Origin: Stomorhina lunata
Lineage: Eukaryota; Arthropoda; Insecta; Diptera; Rhiniidae
Assembly (NCBI GenBank): GCA_933228675.1
Contig: OW121742.1
Span: forward strand, 106,966,940 to 107,030,939
Length of the DNA: 64,000 bases
Reading direction: 5' to 3'
Shown here in pieces: positions 23,085 to 34,059 of this stretch; positions within the stretch are counted from its first letter, which is position 1, and the number at the start of each line of letters is the position of its first letter. The translations under genes were made by a program, and so were the position numbers. The notes beneath the pieces were generated by a model, which saw only the letters and a program-made list of their open reading frames with translations, was not told the origin of the DNA and made no database searches.

Positions 23085-23470
23085 TTGCTGCTTAAGGAAT
23101 GCTTTTTAGATATTGGACATTGGACATTTCGGCAAATATCAACAGCAACCAAGTTACGAATAAACAACTCGAATATCAGTCCAACTTGTATTACGGCTGG
23201 AAACGCACAAATACCATCGATAAGCGCCTGGAAACCTTTGCAAACAAATGCTTACGGCATCTTCATTTCTTATGTGAACCGCATAAGAAATGAAGATCTT
23301 CTCAATGCGACATATTAAATCCCTGCTTCTGTAGAGGTACGTCAACGGAAATAGCGATGGATAGGCCCCACACTTCATTGCTCGAATAGCGCCTCGTTGG
23401 AATCCACAGGGAAGAGGCCGACGTGTTGGTGCATCTGCTAGAACGTGGAGAAGGTCGATTTTTGTGGAGT
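23085..23470 (+). pseudogene. Non-LTR reverse transcriptase C-terminal fragment
   Basis: Frames with slips give QLEYQSNLYYGWKRTNTIDK, RLETFANKCLRHLHF, then RNEDLLN and, further on, APRWNPQGRGRRVGASARTW. These match the order at the C-terminus of CR1/RTE-like elements (late RT 'K.L..F.N.CLR.I', 'NE.LW', and the basic 'WNPQG.R.RGRP..TWRR' block). The frame is broken repeatedly. The remaining C-terminus is in the duplicated unit that follows. Confidence 0.65.
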
Positions 23471-23726
23471 TGCACGCTATGCGTGGTATGACATATGCCT
23501 ATCGTCTCGCAATAGAGTTTGATATAAAAGAATGGTTGAGGTCCTCTGTTCCACTGGGAGTCATGGATCACATTAGAAGCAGAAGAAGATAGCATTGGTG
23601 GAGTTGCACGCTATGCGTGGTATGACGTATGCCTATCGTCTCAATAGAGTCTGATATAAAAGAATGGTTGAGGTCCTTTGCTCCACTGGGAGTCAAGGAT
23701 CACAGAAGAAGCAGAAGAAGATAGCA
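23471..23726 (+). repeat. Tandem duplication (~125 bp) of a non-LTR 3' end
   Basis: GGAGTTGCACGCTATGCGTG starts two consecutive copies (about 23,468 and 23,599). Each continues through GAATGGTTGAGGTCC, TCCACTGGGAGTCA and GAAGCAGAAGAAGATAGCAT. In one frame each copy ends VEVLCSTGS(H/Q)GS, the typical C-terminus of this non-LTR group. This is the longer relative of the ~40-bp micro-insertions. Confidence 0.8.
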
Positions 23727-23899
23727 TAGGTTTCCAAACAAATATAAGCCCAGACTTAATGCATTCTATACGACTTCCTGCCTAACCGCGAGCCTTTTAT
23801 TCAGGCAGCGTCATGCTACGATGAACAAATTTAAGGATACATCGGGTGACTGTAATCTGTGAGAACATTTCCTATATAAATGGAGCTACATCAGTCTCT
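23727..23899. other. Unassigned retroelement-rich spacer
   Basis: It contains CCGCGAGCCTTTTATTCAGG. It may belong to the minus-strand element that carries the RNase H fragment to its right. No open frame is seen. Confidence 0.3.
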
Positions 23900-24040
23900 A
23901 ATTAATACATTCCCAAACAAACATCCGACTATCATATGCGAAATTCCATGGTCTAGTAGTCAAGGTAGTCTCATTTTTTACTAACTTGTCTGCTATATAG
24001 TTCCCCAGTATGTCCATGTCGTCCGAAACCCATTTTTTAT
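23900..24040 (-). pseudogene. Non-LTR RNase H domain fragment
   Basis: The minus strand reads WVSDDMDILGNYIADKLVKN then ETTLTTRPWNF. It matches the end of the RNase H domain in I/R1/Jockey-type retrotransposons (W.P.H..I.GN..AD.LA..G). The usual His of the 'PGH' motif is Asp here. It is a different element, in the opposite orientation, from the fragment at 23.1 kb. Confidence 0.55.
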
Positions 24041-24169
24041 GGAAATAAATAATTTACAGACATTTTAGCAGGTTGACTATCAGAAAATATATTTTGAGAA
24101 TACTAGGGGCCAATCTTATAAATGGTTTTTCAAAAAGTTTTTTTAAATAAAACAAAAATGGTTTTGGAT

Positions 24170-24954
24170 ATCATATGATGCCATAATATATGGAACTCGA
24201 TTTCTATTACATAGCCACCACGGTCACGCTTGCAGAAGTCCAGGCGCTAAACTCAATTTTCGACAGTGTTTAAGCATAAATTGGCCGATACTGCCACAAT
24301 TTCAGATCAATATTCGTACGAAGTTCATTTATCGTCGCTGGCTTGTTGACATAGTCACAGAAAATAGTCTAACGGCGTCAAATCGTCATGACCATTTCGC
24401 GAGATAACAGGTTCTCCAAACTTGGTTTTCAATAAATTGATTGTGACATTCGCTGTGTGGCTTGTGGCATCGTCCTGTTGGAACAACATGTCATCTAAGT
24501 CCATTTCATCCAATTGGAGCCAAAAATACTCGGTTATCATTGAACGGTAGCGATTCCTATTCACAGCAAGGTGTCGATCTTGATCATTACGGTAGAAGTA
24601 AGACCCAATGACGCCGCCGGCCCATAAACCGCACGAAACCATATTTTATTCGGTATGCAATGATGTTTTAAGGAGTACGTGTGATTTGCTGCCTTTTATT
24701 GACGAAACCATTCAGCCAGAAATGAGCCTCATTGCTGAAGATGATTCGGGCTCTTAACGTTGAGGCCACTGACTCCGAATTTCGGTAGTAAATTTTAATA
24801 ATTTCGACTTGTTGTTGTCTCATGTCTTGGCAAACCTTACTAAAGAGATGTGTCAAAAGAGCAGCAAGAAATAAGGCATCGTCTGCTGTCGCTGTACTTT
24901 TGTAGCGTTCCTGTTGAAAACCCCGATATTTCTTTAGATATTTCTTAATCATGG
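24170..24954 (-). pseudogene. Old, internally deleted mariner (DD41D-related)
   Basis: On the minus strand the order is QQQVEIIKIYYRNSESVAST (N-terminus), a jump to RIIFSNEAHFWLNGFVNK (first catalytic region), VSCGLWAGGVIGSYFYRN, MLFQQDDATSHTANVTINLL, HDDLTPLDYFL and DFCKRDRGGYVIEIEF (C-terminus near 24,200). Several parts are missing or frameshifted, and the first Asp is Asn (SNEAHF). It is clearly more diverged than the mariner inserted next to it at 24,957. Confidence 0.8.
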
Positions 24955-24956
24955 TA

Positions 24957-26258
24957 ATGGGTGTTTTTTTTAGAGGTATAGAACTTCGAATTGAAATAAA
25001 ACCCATGAAAATCGTTTTAATGTCCATCAATTTGGCTTTATTGGAAGGATAATTTTATGCCATTAATGTTTAAATATGATTTCGGGCATGTGGCCGCCGC
25101 GGCTGGCTCGAATAAAGCCAATTCTACAGGTCCAATTTTCAACTACTTTTTCGAGCATATGGGGCCGTATGTTGGCAATAACGCCACGAATGTTGGCTTC
25201 CAAGTCCCCTAACGTTTCTGGTTTGTTGGCGTAGACGAGCGACTTCACATATCCCCAAAGAAAATAATCCAGTGGTGTCAAATCGCACGATCTTGGTGGC
25301 CAATTGACAGGTCCATTCCGCGAAATTATGCGCTCATCGAATGTTTCCTTCAATAAATCAATTGTGACGTGCGCCGTGTGGCATGTAGCGCCGTCTTGTT
25401 AGAACCACAACTCATCCACATTCATGCCATCCAATTGGGGAACAAAATAGTCGGTTATCATGGCTCTATACCGGTCTCCATTTATGGTAACTGACTCTCC
25501 AGCATTATTTCGAAAGAAGTATGGCCCAATGACTCCACCAGCCCATAGAACACACCAACCAGTCAGTTTTTGTGGATGTAATGGCGTCTCAAGGGTCTCA
25601 TGTGGATTCTCTTCACTCCAAATGCGGCAATTTTGCTTGTTGACGTAGCCATTCAACCAAAAAATGAGCCTCATCACTGAACAAAATTTTGCGATGAAAA
25701 TCAGCATCGAGATCAATCTCATTTTCGGCCCATACACCAAAATCACGACGCATTGCATGGTATCGCGGCTTTAATTCTTGCACAAGCTGGATCTTGTAAG
25801 GTCGCAAGCCAAGATCTTTGCGCAAAATCTTCCATAAAGTTGATGGACAAAGCTCCAATTGCTGTGCACGGTGGCGAATCGATTCATTCGGGTCCTCTTC
25901 AACACTTTGCTCTACAGCGGCAATTGTTTCTTCGGTGCGCACTGTTCAACGTCGCTGCGGATGCGTATTATCACATAGAGTAAACGTAGTGCGAAAACGA
26001 TTCACGGTTAACCGAATTAATTGCTCTGATGGACAATTATGTCGACCATAAAAACGGAGCTTGCGGTAAACTTCGCGAACTGAACCATTATTTTCGAAAT
26101 AAATTTGCACGATTTGCAAGCGTTGTTCTTTTGTCAACCTGTTCATGATGAAATGGCAAACCAAACTAAATATTAATCACTTGACAGCTGACAAAATGGC
26201 CGCCAGTTAAAAAAGTGATGCCAACTTAAAGTTCTATACCTCAATAAAAAACACCCGA
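24957..26258 (-). mobile_element. DD41D mariner, copy 1 (inactivated)
   Basis: 1,302 bp between TA dinucleotides (24,955-24,956 and 26,259-26,260). The ends are ATGGGTGTTTTTTTTAGAGG and, on the other strand, TCGGGTGTTTTTTATTGAGG. The TIRs are imperfect but equal to those of copies 2 and 3. The sequence is nearly identical to the intact copy 2 apart from the disabling mutations. Confidence 0.93.
25063..26146 (-). pseudogene. Mariner transposase with two nonsense changes and frameshifts
   Basis: The reading starts at MNRLTKEQRL (ATG at about 26,146) and ends MPEIIFKH (25,063). Compared with copy 2, one residue position is lost near KLRFYGRH (frameshift), an Arg codon before TVRTEE is TGA (about 25,945), an extra A in the SDEAHF-WLNGY region shifts the frame (about 25,660), and the first Gln of QQDGAT is TAA (about 25,399). 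The remaining motifs (SDEAHF, RSCDLTPLDYFLWGY) are intact. It is probably a recent death. Confidence 0.9.
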
Positions 26259-27230
26259 TACAACTAAACGCTGTACTTTTGTAGCGTTCCTGTTGAAAAC
26301 CCGATATTTCTTTAGATATTTCTTAATCATGGTACAACTAAACTAAGTAAAATCACGAAGTTTGTAGTGATTTTATCCAGTATAGTTGTACCATGGTTTT
26401 TATACCCACCATCAAAAAGAATGGGGGTATATTGAGATTGTCATTCCGTTTGTAATTTCCTTAATATTGGCTCAAAAACGATATATATTCTGAATCCTTA
26501 TGAAATTCTATTACGATTGAGCGATGTCCGTCTGTCTGTCTGTTGAAATCACGATAACGCCTAAACGAAAGGAGCTAGCTCACAGAAACTTAGGAAAAAC
26601 ATTCTTCATCTATGAGAAAATTTTGGTATTGAAATTGGGAAAAATAGGTTAACATTTGACCATAGCTCCCGTATAACGTCGCCTACGCTAATCGCTTATT
26701 TGCTAATAACTAACAAACTATAATCGGTTACTATTTGACCATAGCTCCCATATAAAAAAACTTACGGAAATACAAAAATACAAAAAGAAAAGAGGGTTTA
26801 TGTCCGTCTTTCCGTCAGAGAAAAGTGCGATAGCTCCTTAACTACAAGAGCTAGATAGACAAAATTTAGCCAAAAGTATTTGCGATATGTTATAGAAATT
26901 GTGTGCTGAAAATGGGTAAAATTGGTTCACATTTAGTCATAGCTCCCATACAAAATACTTACGGAAACAGCTAAAATTTCACCTGAAATACACGTAAATG
27001 CCAATAAATCTAAAACTATAACAGATATAACCACTAAATTTAGCACGAGGAGGTCTTATGTCAATGCCAACCAGTGTGCAAAATAGGTCACCATTTGACC
27101 ATAGCTCTCATATAAAAAACTTACGGAAACACCGTCTGTCCGTCAGATAAAAGCGCGATAGCGCCTTAACAAAAAGGGCTGCAGCAACAAAATTTTACAA
27201 AAGGAAGTTTTATGTGAATGCCAGCCAGTG

Positions 27231-28612
27231 CACAGTGGTTTACGGACGCTTTTTTTTGGAAATAATTCTTTAACTTTTGAACGACTGGAGATATTTGAAT
27301 GAAATTTGACATGGTGATAGTCAAGGAGTATTCGAGTTGGTTTTTAAAAGCACTGGTCCATGAGGGGTCGGGAGAGTGATTGATGGACCTTCAAAGTTGG
27401 TCACCTCGGGTGTTCGACTTTTTTAAAAATTCGCCAAAAATCCATTTATGTATGGATTGAAAAGAAATTTTAAACTTAAGTTGTCCTTGAGAAGATCTAC
27501 AAAAAATACGCTTAAATGTGTAGGTTATCTCCTTTGGATTTCGAGATATTTGGGTAAAAAGGAATTTTTAGGTTGATTTTTTACCTCTTTTTTTAAGCTT
27601 TTTTTGATCTGGTGGACGCATCTGAGGACCAAAAATTTTTTAAGAATATTCTTTAAATTTGTAATAAAATTCTGAATAATTTTTGTGCAAGTTAGTTATA
27701 GAAATCTTCTTTTGTTTAAAAGTTAAAAATATTCAAAGTTGAAACTTACAAAAAATTTCGCTTTTTTTTTAGTTTTTCCCCAAAAGATAGCTATATTTTT
27801 TCACTAATAAAAAAATATTTTCTTAAGAAACATAAAAAGATTTTTAAAGTTTTTAAAAGAAAACATAATGAGAATGCGTATAAAACAAATTTCTTGCTAA
27901 TTGGACTTTTGGTCCTCGCACATGTCCTCTCCAAAAAATGGCAATTTGTAAAAAAAAAAATTAGTTTAAACAAAAATTTCTCAAAAGGCAAAGCACCGAT
28001 TTGAAAAAAATTATAATGTTCATATTTTCCAATATATCTGTTATTGATTAGAAAAGTTTTTTCAGAAACGCGCTGCAAATAGAGACAGTGTTGCCATATT
28101 TGTAAAAAAACTCATTTTTTGAAACACCTTTTTCCCCAGTTGGGAATTGGGGAATTTTTAAGTTAAAATTGGGAATTTTTTTTAGTCTATTGCTTTTACA
28201 TCTTATTGGTCTACATTACTACAAAATTTCATTGTAATATCTTTATCCATGTCATTTCCACAGAATATCAAAGATTAAAAATATTTTCCTTAAAAAAGCA
28301 GAAAAACAATTTTTTTTTGTTTTACGATACAAAGTGTAAAAAAAGTAACGCACTTAAAAAAAACTTTTACTTAGTGCTAATCTCCTAGTCTTTCCCGATC
28401 TAATGATACTAAACATGTATATAAAGCATTAATACCGAGTCTTAAAAAACTCTGAAAACTTTGGCCCCCGTAGCATTTTTACACTGTTTATTTAAATATA
28501 AGTGATGAATTTGTGCATATAAAATTAATAATCATACTCAAATATTTCACTATAAGATGACAATGATCCTTCGATAACAAACAAATATTTTTTTATTTTT
28601 TTAAAGAAAATA
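27231..28612 (+). repeat. Transib left inverted arm
   Basis: It is nearly identical to the reverse complement of 31,353-32,760. High identity holds to about 28,547, with only scattered single-base differences, and weakens by about 28,612. It contains no convincing gene. Small frames (27,791-28,078 minus and 28,206-28,388 plus) are mirrored exactly in the other arm. Confidence 0.9.
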
Positions 28613-28751
28613 TCATGAGGATTTATGAAATATCAAAATGTAAATAATTTGTACTTATATTAAAAGGTGAAATACATTTTATTGAAGTATTTGTAGTTAA
28701 AGTTTAAACTTACAGTTTTTATTACATATTTATATAAAAGTAGTTATTTAC
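28613..28751 (-). other. Transib 3' UTR region
   Basis: AT-rich sequence directly after the transposase stop. ATTTATATAAAAGTAG and similar words are present, but no clear polyadenylation signal can be chosen. Confidence 0.3.
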
Positions 28752-30788
28752 TTAATTTTTATTTTCAGTAAAATAATCAGTACAATCTATTATATCAAGA
28801 ACCTCTTCCAGGTGTTCGTTTTCAGAAGTTTTTGTATAACTGCTCCACCATTTCTTTCTTATCGTTGATAGAGCAGGATCAGAAGACAACAAGAGATAAT
28901 TTATTAGATCCTGATTTTGCGATTTTCTTGAGCATTTTCTGGTATTAAATAGTTGGATATACTTGAAATCTGAATTCCGCGCTTCCTGGGCCTCTTCTGT
29001 CAGTTCACCAAGTGGGAGAAGATTTGATTCAATTATTTCACGACCATGTTGAAGGACTTTATGAACTGTTGGTGTAATTTCTTTCCAGTGATACAAATGT
29101 CGTATACGAGTTAACGCGTTGAGGGCATAGCAATGAAATTTTTCAGCATTTATTTGATATTTGCTATTTATTGCCGATAATATTACGTAACATTTACGAA
29201 GAACTTCCTCATCAATTCCAGTAATCTTTGAAGTTGTTTCATAATTTTCAAAGAATCGCCTGGCCGTATTACCATCGTTTGTACTGCCATATCCTACAAG
29301 TGGTTTGTCTATGTTTAGACCCGTCATAGTTTTGAATTCTTCCTGAATCCTTTTTTTTTCACTGGATCTCATTTCAATCAGTTCCTTATTATTTCTCACG
29401 GATTTTAGCTGATTATCAGGTATATTCCTATATTTCAGATCATATGCTATATGTAGCATAAATTCTAAAAATCGGATACGTGCATGTAGGGGCGATATAC
29501 CAAATTCCAGAACCTCTTGATTAATTGCAGTACTAGCTGATGCATCTTCTGAAGTTTGTAGAAATTCCGATTTCTTCTTTCCGCATAATGAGCATTTCCA
29601 AGTTGAATGGGTTTCCGTTATAGCGTTGCTTACTTTTCCATCTATCATTGTCAATTGAAGCTCAAAATTTACATTAATCAAATATCCATGTATGTCTATG
29701 CAGACTGGACTCAAATTGTCTATTGAATATTTGATATCATCAACCCAATTTTTTGTGCTTGCTGCATTTTCTTTTAAATATTCGAATCTGATCGGTCTGC
29801 AAAATGCCTTTGATCCTGGAGATGTGTTAACCCACACATATTCAGTACGCTCTTTTGATGTGGATGGTTCAGAACGATTCTTTCTTAATCTTAGTGGTAC
29901 TAGGGATGCCATAAAAACGCTTCTGTAGTCATTTGTGTTCTGATGAGATGTTGATTGTTTGTATTCCGGTAATCCAGATAAACCGTCACATCCCCATTTA
30001 CATATTAAAGTTAAGTCCTTGTTGTCAAGTTTCTTGGCTTCTTCTTCAGACAATGTAGTAGATATCAGCCTTGATGCCGTATTTTCCAATAATTTTGATA
30101 AATCCACAGATGCACTTTCGTCTCCTATCACGTTTGTTGGTATTAAGTTTTTTTTGGTTTTTAATAACGCATTATATCCTGGTAAAATTGAGTGTCCTTT
30201 GTCTCGTAATGCCTTACAGAGTTTAATATATTTATTTTTACTCAATTTCAACTCGAGCATAAGAGCAAGTGCTTCTTCCTCCGAAAATTCTGATTGAGAA
30301 GAAGGAGTTGGTATACTCTTAATAATTCGCTTAAGACGTTTAGGAGAAGCCTCTGGGAGAATATCTGCTATTTGTTTAGCTTCAGCTGGTTGATTATTTC
30401 GTTTGAGCACTTCCTTAAAGGAATCTTTGATTTCAGTATCCGAATGAGTAGAAAGAACTTCGGATAATCGCATCTTTTTAGATCTTTCTCCGAGATCATC
30501 ATAGTTTTTTAGAGGGGCTCCAGCACCAGAAGTTTTAAGCTCAATTGAGTCCTTCAGCCAGTCTTTAAATTTAGATTCAAATCTTTTTAAACAGTAATTA
30601 ACCGACTTAATTTTAAGTTCAAATAACTTTACAAATTTTACGACTTTGTCTTCCTCACTATTGAGAATCATGGAGTTAGTTTGACTTTTAGCATATCGCA
30701 TGATTATTTTAATTTTTTCTGCTCTCGAACTGCTTGGTTGTTCAAAAAGAATATCGCACAACACTTTAAATTCCAATGTTATAGCCAT
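28752..30788 (-). CDS. Transib (RAG1-like) transposase, 678 aa
   Basis: A single uninterrupted frame encodes a DDE recombinase that would excise and integrate this transposon. The RAG1-core landmarks appear in order: KWGCDGLSGLPEYKQ (catalytic Asp at residue 268), TMIDGKVSNAI (Asp 383), a CxxC pair in KCSLCGKKK (Cys 399 and 402), SPLHARIRFLEFMLHIAYDL (435-450), HKVLQHGREII (His 576 and 581, matching the HxxxxH zinc ligands of RAG1), and LTEEAQEARNSDF, in which Glu 602 aligns with the third catalytic residue. The N-terminal ~250 residues are Lys/Glu/Ser-rich and would hold the end-binding region. The length is normal for Transib. All key residues are present and no stop or frameshift is seen. 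The gene sits between the two inverted arms. I am confident of the family. Activity is inferred. Confidence 0.95.
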   Translation of the reverse strand: MAITLEFKVLCDILFEQPSSSRAEKIKIIMRYAKSQTNSMILNSEEDKVVKFVKLFELKIKSVNYCLKRFESKFKDWLKDSIELKTSGAGAPLKNYDDLGERSKKMRLSEVLSTHSDTEIKDSFKEVLKRNNQPAEAKQIADILPEASPKRLKRIIKSIPTPSSQSEFSEEEALALMLELKLSKNKYIKLCKALRDKGHSILPGYNALLKTKKNLIPTNVIGDESASVDLSKLLENTASRLISTTLSEEEAKKLDNKDLTLICKWGCDGLSGLPEYKQSTSHQNTNDYRSVFMASLVPLRLRKNRSEPSTSKERTEYVWVNTSPGSKAFCRPIRFEYLKENAASTKNWVDDIKYSIDNLSPVCIDIHGYLINVNFELQLTMIDGKVSNAITETHSTWKCSLCGKKKSEFLQTSEDASASTAINQEVLEFGISPLHARIRFLEFMLHIAYDLKYRNIPDNQLKSVRNNKELIEMRSSEKKRIQEEFKTMTGLNIDKPLVGYGSTNDGNTARRFFENYETTSKITGIDEEVLRKCYVILSAINSKYQINAEKFHCYALNALTRIRHLYHWKEITPTVHKVLQHGREIIESNLLPLGELTEEAQEARNSDFKYIQLFNTRKCSRKSQNQDLINYLLLSSDPALSTIRKKWWSSYTKTSENEHLEEVLDIIDCTDYFTENKN

Positions 30789-31352
30789 GATGTTTTAACT
30801 GTTAATAGCAGTTACATTTAAAACTTTCTTTTTTATATTAAAAAAAAACATTTTTTATATATACCTGTATCCAAAGAATAATAAAGAAATCAATGAATTA
30901 ATGTATTTTTTACCTCTAAAAATAGGTGCATATATAACTCAACCAATATGTGCGTCTCGTAAAACCTACCTGTATGGAGGTGAGTAACCATATCCTTTCT
31001 GACCATTATGAAAAACCCAAGTTGTAACAATTTTTACCTATTGCATTAACTTTCACATTAAAAAACATTTTATAACCTTAACATAATTTTGCAATTTTTT
31101 CAAATACACCAATTTTAAATACCGGAAAAATGCCTTTAAATCTTATTTTAAATAAATTGTCACACTGTTACTATAAAAGTACTCTTCTAATTAAACTTTT
31201 GCTACAAATTATGGATATATTACCTTTACACTGTTATCAAAATCGGTGCCTTACTCGTACTTACTTATTTAGAATCTTTTACTAAAATTTTATTTTTTAG
31301 CTTGGAACAAAAGGCAAAATCGAATAAAATTTTTTTAAGTCATTCTTATAAT
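30789..31352 (-). promoter_or_regulatory. Transib upstream region (presumed 5' UTR/promoter)
   Basis: About 560 bp of AT-rich DNA between the transposase start and the right arm. A promoter is expected here by position, but no TATA/initiator arrangement stands out. Confidence 0.3.
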
Positions 31353-32760
31353 GTTTTCTTTAAAAAAATAAAAAACTATTTATATCTTTTTGAAGAAAAT
31401 ATTTGTTTATTAGCGAAGGATCATTGTCATCTTAAAAATAGTGAAATATTTGAGTATGATAATTAACTTTATATGCACAAATTCATCACTTATATTTAAA
31501 TAAACAGTGTAAAAATGCTACGGGGGCCAAACTTTTCAGAGTTTTTTAAGACTCGGTATTAATGCTTTATATACATGTTTAGTATCATTAGATCGGGAAA
31601 GACTAGGAGATTAGCACTAAGTAAAAGTTTTTTTTAAGTGCGTTACTTTTTTTACACTTTGTATCGTAAAACAAAAAAAAATTGTTTTTCTGCTTTTTTA
31701 AGGAAAATATTTTTAATCTTTGATATTCTGTGGAAATGACATGGATAAAGATATTACAATGAAATTTTGTAGTAATGTAGACCAATAAGATGTAAAAGCA
31801 ATAGACTAAAAAAAATTCCCAATTTTAACTTAAAAATTCCCCAATTCCCAACTGGGGAAAAAGGTGTTTCAAAAAATGAGTTTTTTTACAAATATGGCAA
31901 CACTGTCTCTATTTGCAGCGCGTTTCAGAAAAAACTTTTCTAATCAATAACAGATATATTGGAAAATATGAACATTATAATTTTTTTCAAATCGGTGCTT
32001 TGCCTTTTGAGAAATTTTTGTTTAAACTAATTTTTTTTTTTACAAATTGCCATTTTTTGGAGAGGACATGTGCGAGGACCAAAAGTCCAATTAGCAAGAA
32101 ATTTGTTTTATACGCATTCTCATTATGTTTTCTTTTAAAAACTTTAAAAATCTTTTTATGTTTCTTAAGAAAATATTTTTTTATTAGTGAAAAAATATAG
32201 CTATCTTTTGGGGAAAAACTAAAAAAAAAGCGAAATTTTTTGTAAGTTTCAACTTTGAATATTTTTAACTTTTAAACAAAAGAAGATTTCTATAACTAAC
32301 TTGCTCAAAAATTATTCAGAATTTTATTACAAATTTAAAGAATATTCTTAAAAAATTTTTGGTCCTCAGATGCGTCCACCAGATCAAAAAAAGCTTAAAA
32401 AAAGAGGTAAAAAATCAACCTAAAAATTCCTTTTTACCCAAATATCTCGAAATCCAAAGGAGATAACCTACACATTTAAGCATATTTTTTGTAGATCTTC
32501 TCAAGGACAACTTAAGTTTAAAATTTCTTTTCAATCCATACATAAATGGATTTTTGGCGAATTTTAAAAAAAATCGAACACCCGAGGTGACCAACTTTGA
32601 AGGTCCATCAATCACTCTCCCGACCCCTCATGGACCAGTGCTTTTAAAAACCAACTCAAATACTCCTTGACTACCACCATGTCAAATTTCATTCAAATAT
32701 CTCCAGTCGTTCAAAAGTTACAGAATTATTTCCAAAAAAAAGCGTCCGTAAACCACTGTG
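31353..32760 (-). repeat. Transib right inverted arm
   Basis: The inverted copy of 27,231-28,612, with the outer end at 32,760. Differences from the left arm are isolated substitutions (for example within the first 120 bases: TTTAAC/TGTAAC, GGTGAT/GGTGGT, TTCGAG/TTTGAG) and small indels. Confidence 0.9.
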
Positions 32761-34059
32761 CAGTGTGCAAAATTTTGTTACAATCGGTTACTATTTGACC
32801 ATAGCTCCCATATAAAAAACTTACGGAAATACAAAAATACAAAAAGAAAAGATGGTTTATGTCCGTCTTTCCGTCAGAGAAAAGTGCGATAGCTCCTTAA
32901 CTACAAGAGCTAGAGAGACAAAATTTAGCAAAAGTACTTTGGTTATGTTATGGAAATTGTGTGCTGAAAATGGGTAAAATTGGTTCACATTTAGTTAGAG
33001 CTCCCATACAAAATACTTACGGAAACAGCCAAAATTTCACCTGAAATACATTTAAATGCCAATAAATCTAAAACTATAACAGATGTAACCACTAAATTTA
33101 GCACGAGGAGGTCTTATGTCAATGCCAACCAGTGTGCAAAGTTTTGTCAAAATAGGTCACCATTTGACCATAGCTCTCATATAAAAAACTTACGGAAACA
33201 CCGTCTGTCCGTCAGATAAAAGCGCGATAGCGCCTTAACGAAAAGGGCTGCAGCAACAACAATTTTACAAAAGGAAGTTTTATGTGAATGCCAGCCAGTG
33301 TGCAAAATTTTGTTACAATCGGTAACTATTTGACCATAGCTCCCATATAAAAAAACTTACGGAAATACAAAAATACAAAAAGAAAAGATGGTTTATGTCC
33401 GTCTTTCCGTCAGAGAAAAGTGCGATAGCTCCTTAACTACAAGAGCTAGAGAGACAAAATTTAGCAAAAGTACTTTGGATATGTTATGGAAATTGTGTGC
33501 TGAAAATGGGTAAAATTGGTTCACATTTAGTTAGAGCTCCCATATAACCCTGCCCCGGGAATCACATTTATGCTGATAAATTGAATAAAATTGTAAAATC
33601 TATGACTACTAAATTTAAAACAGAGACATTTTATGCAACTTTCAGTCAGTATGTCAAATTTTATAGGAATCGGTACATTTTTGACCATAGCTTTCATATA
33701 AAAACCGCTCCCGATAACCACTAAAATGCCACAAACGCCAGTTAAAAGCTATTAAATTATAAACTACACAGTCTTAAAAAAGTTTACATACGATCGTAAA
33801 TATTTCAATTTTATAACGAAAAATACATACAAATTATTTATTTTTGTTCTATTTTATTTAAAAATATTAAAAATTAAAAATTAAAAAATAAACATAAAAA
33901 TAGTTTAAATTCATTAATTTACTTTTGATAACACAAAATCTGTGTTCCAGAACTACCAATACTGTACAATAAAGAGTGCTCTAAATAAAATTTGTAGTTG
34001 GATTTTCTTAAATAAAAATCAAACCTTTTAATATAAAAACTCTACAAAATACGCAAATA

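Larger units (their letters stand above)
24891..26343. repeat. 75-bp tandem duplication interrupted by a mariner
   Basis: A unit beginning GCTGTACTTTTGTAGCGTTC and ending CATGGTACAACTAAAC occurs twice. The first copy (24,891-24,956 continuing at 26,261-26,269) is split by the mariner at the TA of GGTACAAC. The second, intact copy is at 26,270-26,343. The duplication probably predates the insertion. Confidence 0.85.
27226..32765 (-). mobile_element. Transib transposon, apparently intact, with long inverted arms
   Basis: The element is 27,231-32,760 (5,530 bp). Both ends read CACAGTGGTTTACGGACGCT inward and are flanked by the 5-bp duplication CAGTG (27,226-27,230 and 32,761-32,765). The pre-insertion sequence survives as a paralogous site at 33,291-33,320 (GCCAGCCAGTGTGCAAAATT). 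Terminal CAC with a 5-bp GC-rich duplication is characteristic of the Transib superfamily. The transposase ORF is uninterrupted and the two ends match, so the element may be active. Confidence 0.93.

Noticed and set aside
27231..27270. Complete 12- or 23-RSS (heptamer, spacer, nonamer) at the Transib ends
   Set aside because: The heptamer is exact, but no A-rich nonamer is found at 12 or 23 bp; at 12 bp there is a T-run instead.
27791..28078. 95-codon gene within the Transib left arm (mirrored at 31,913-32,200)
   Set aside because: Low-complexity Phe/Leu/Lys composition from AT-rich DNA. It is identical in the other arm only because the arms are inverted copies.
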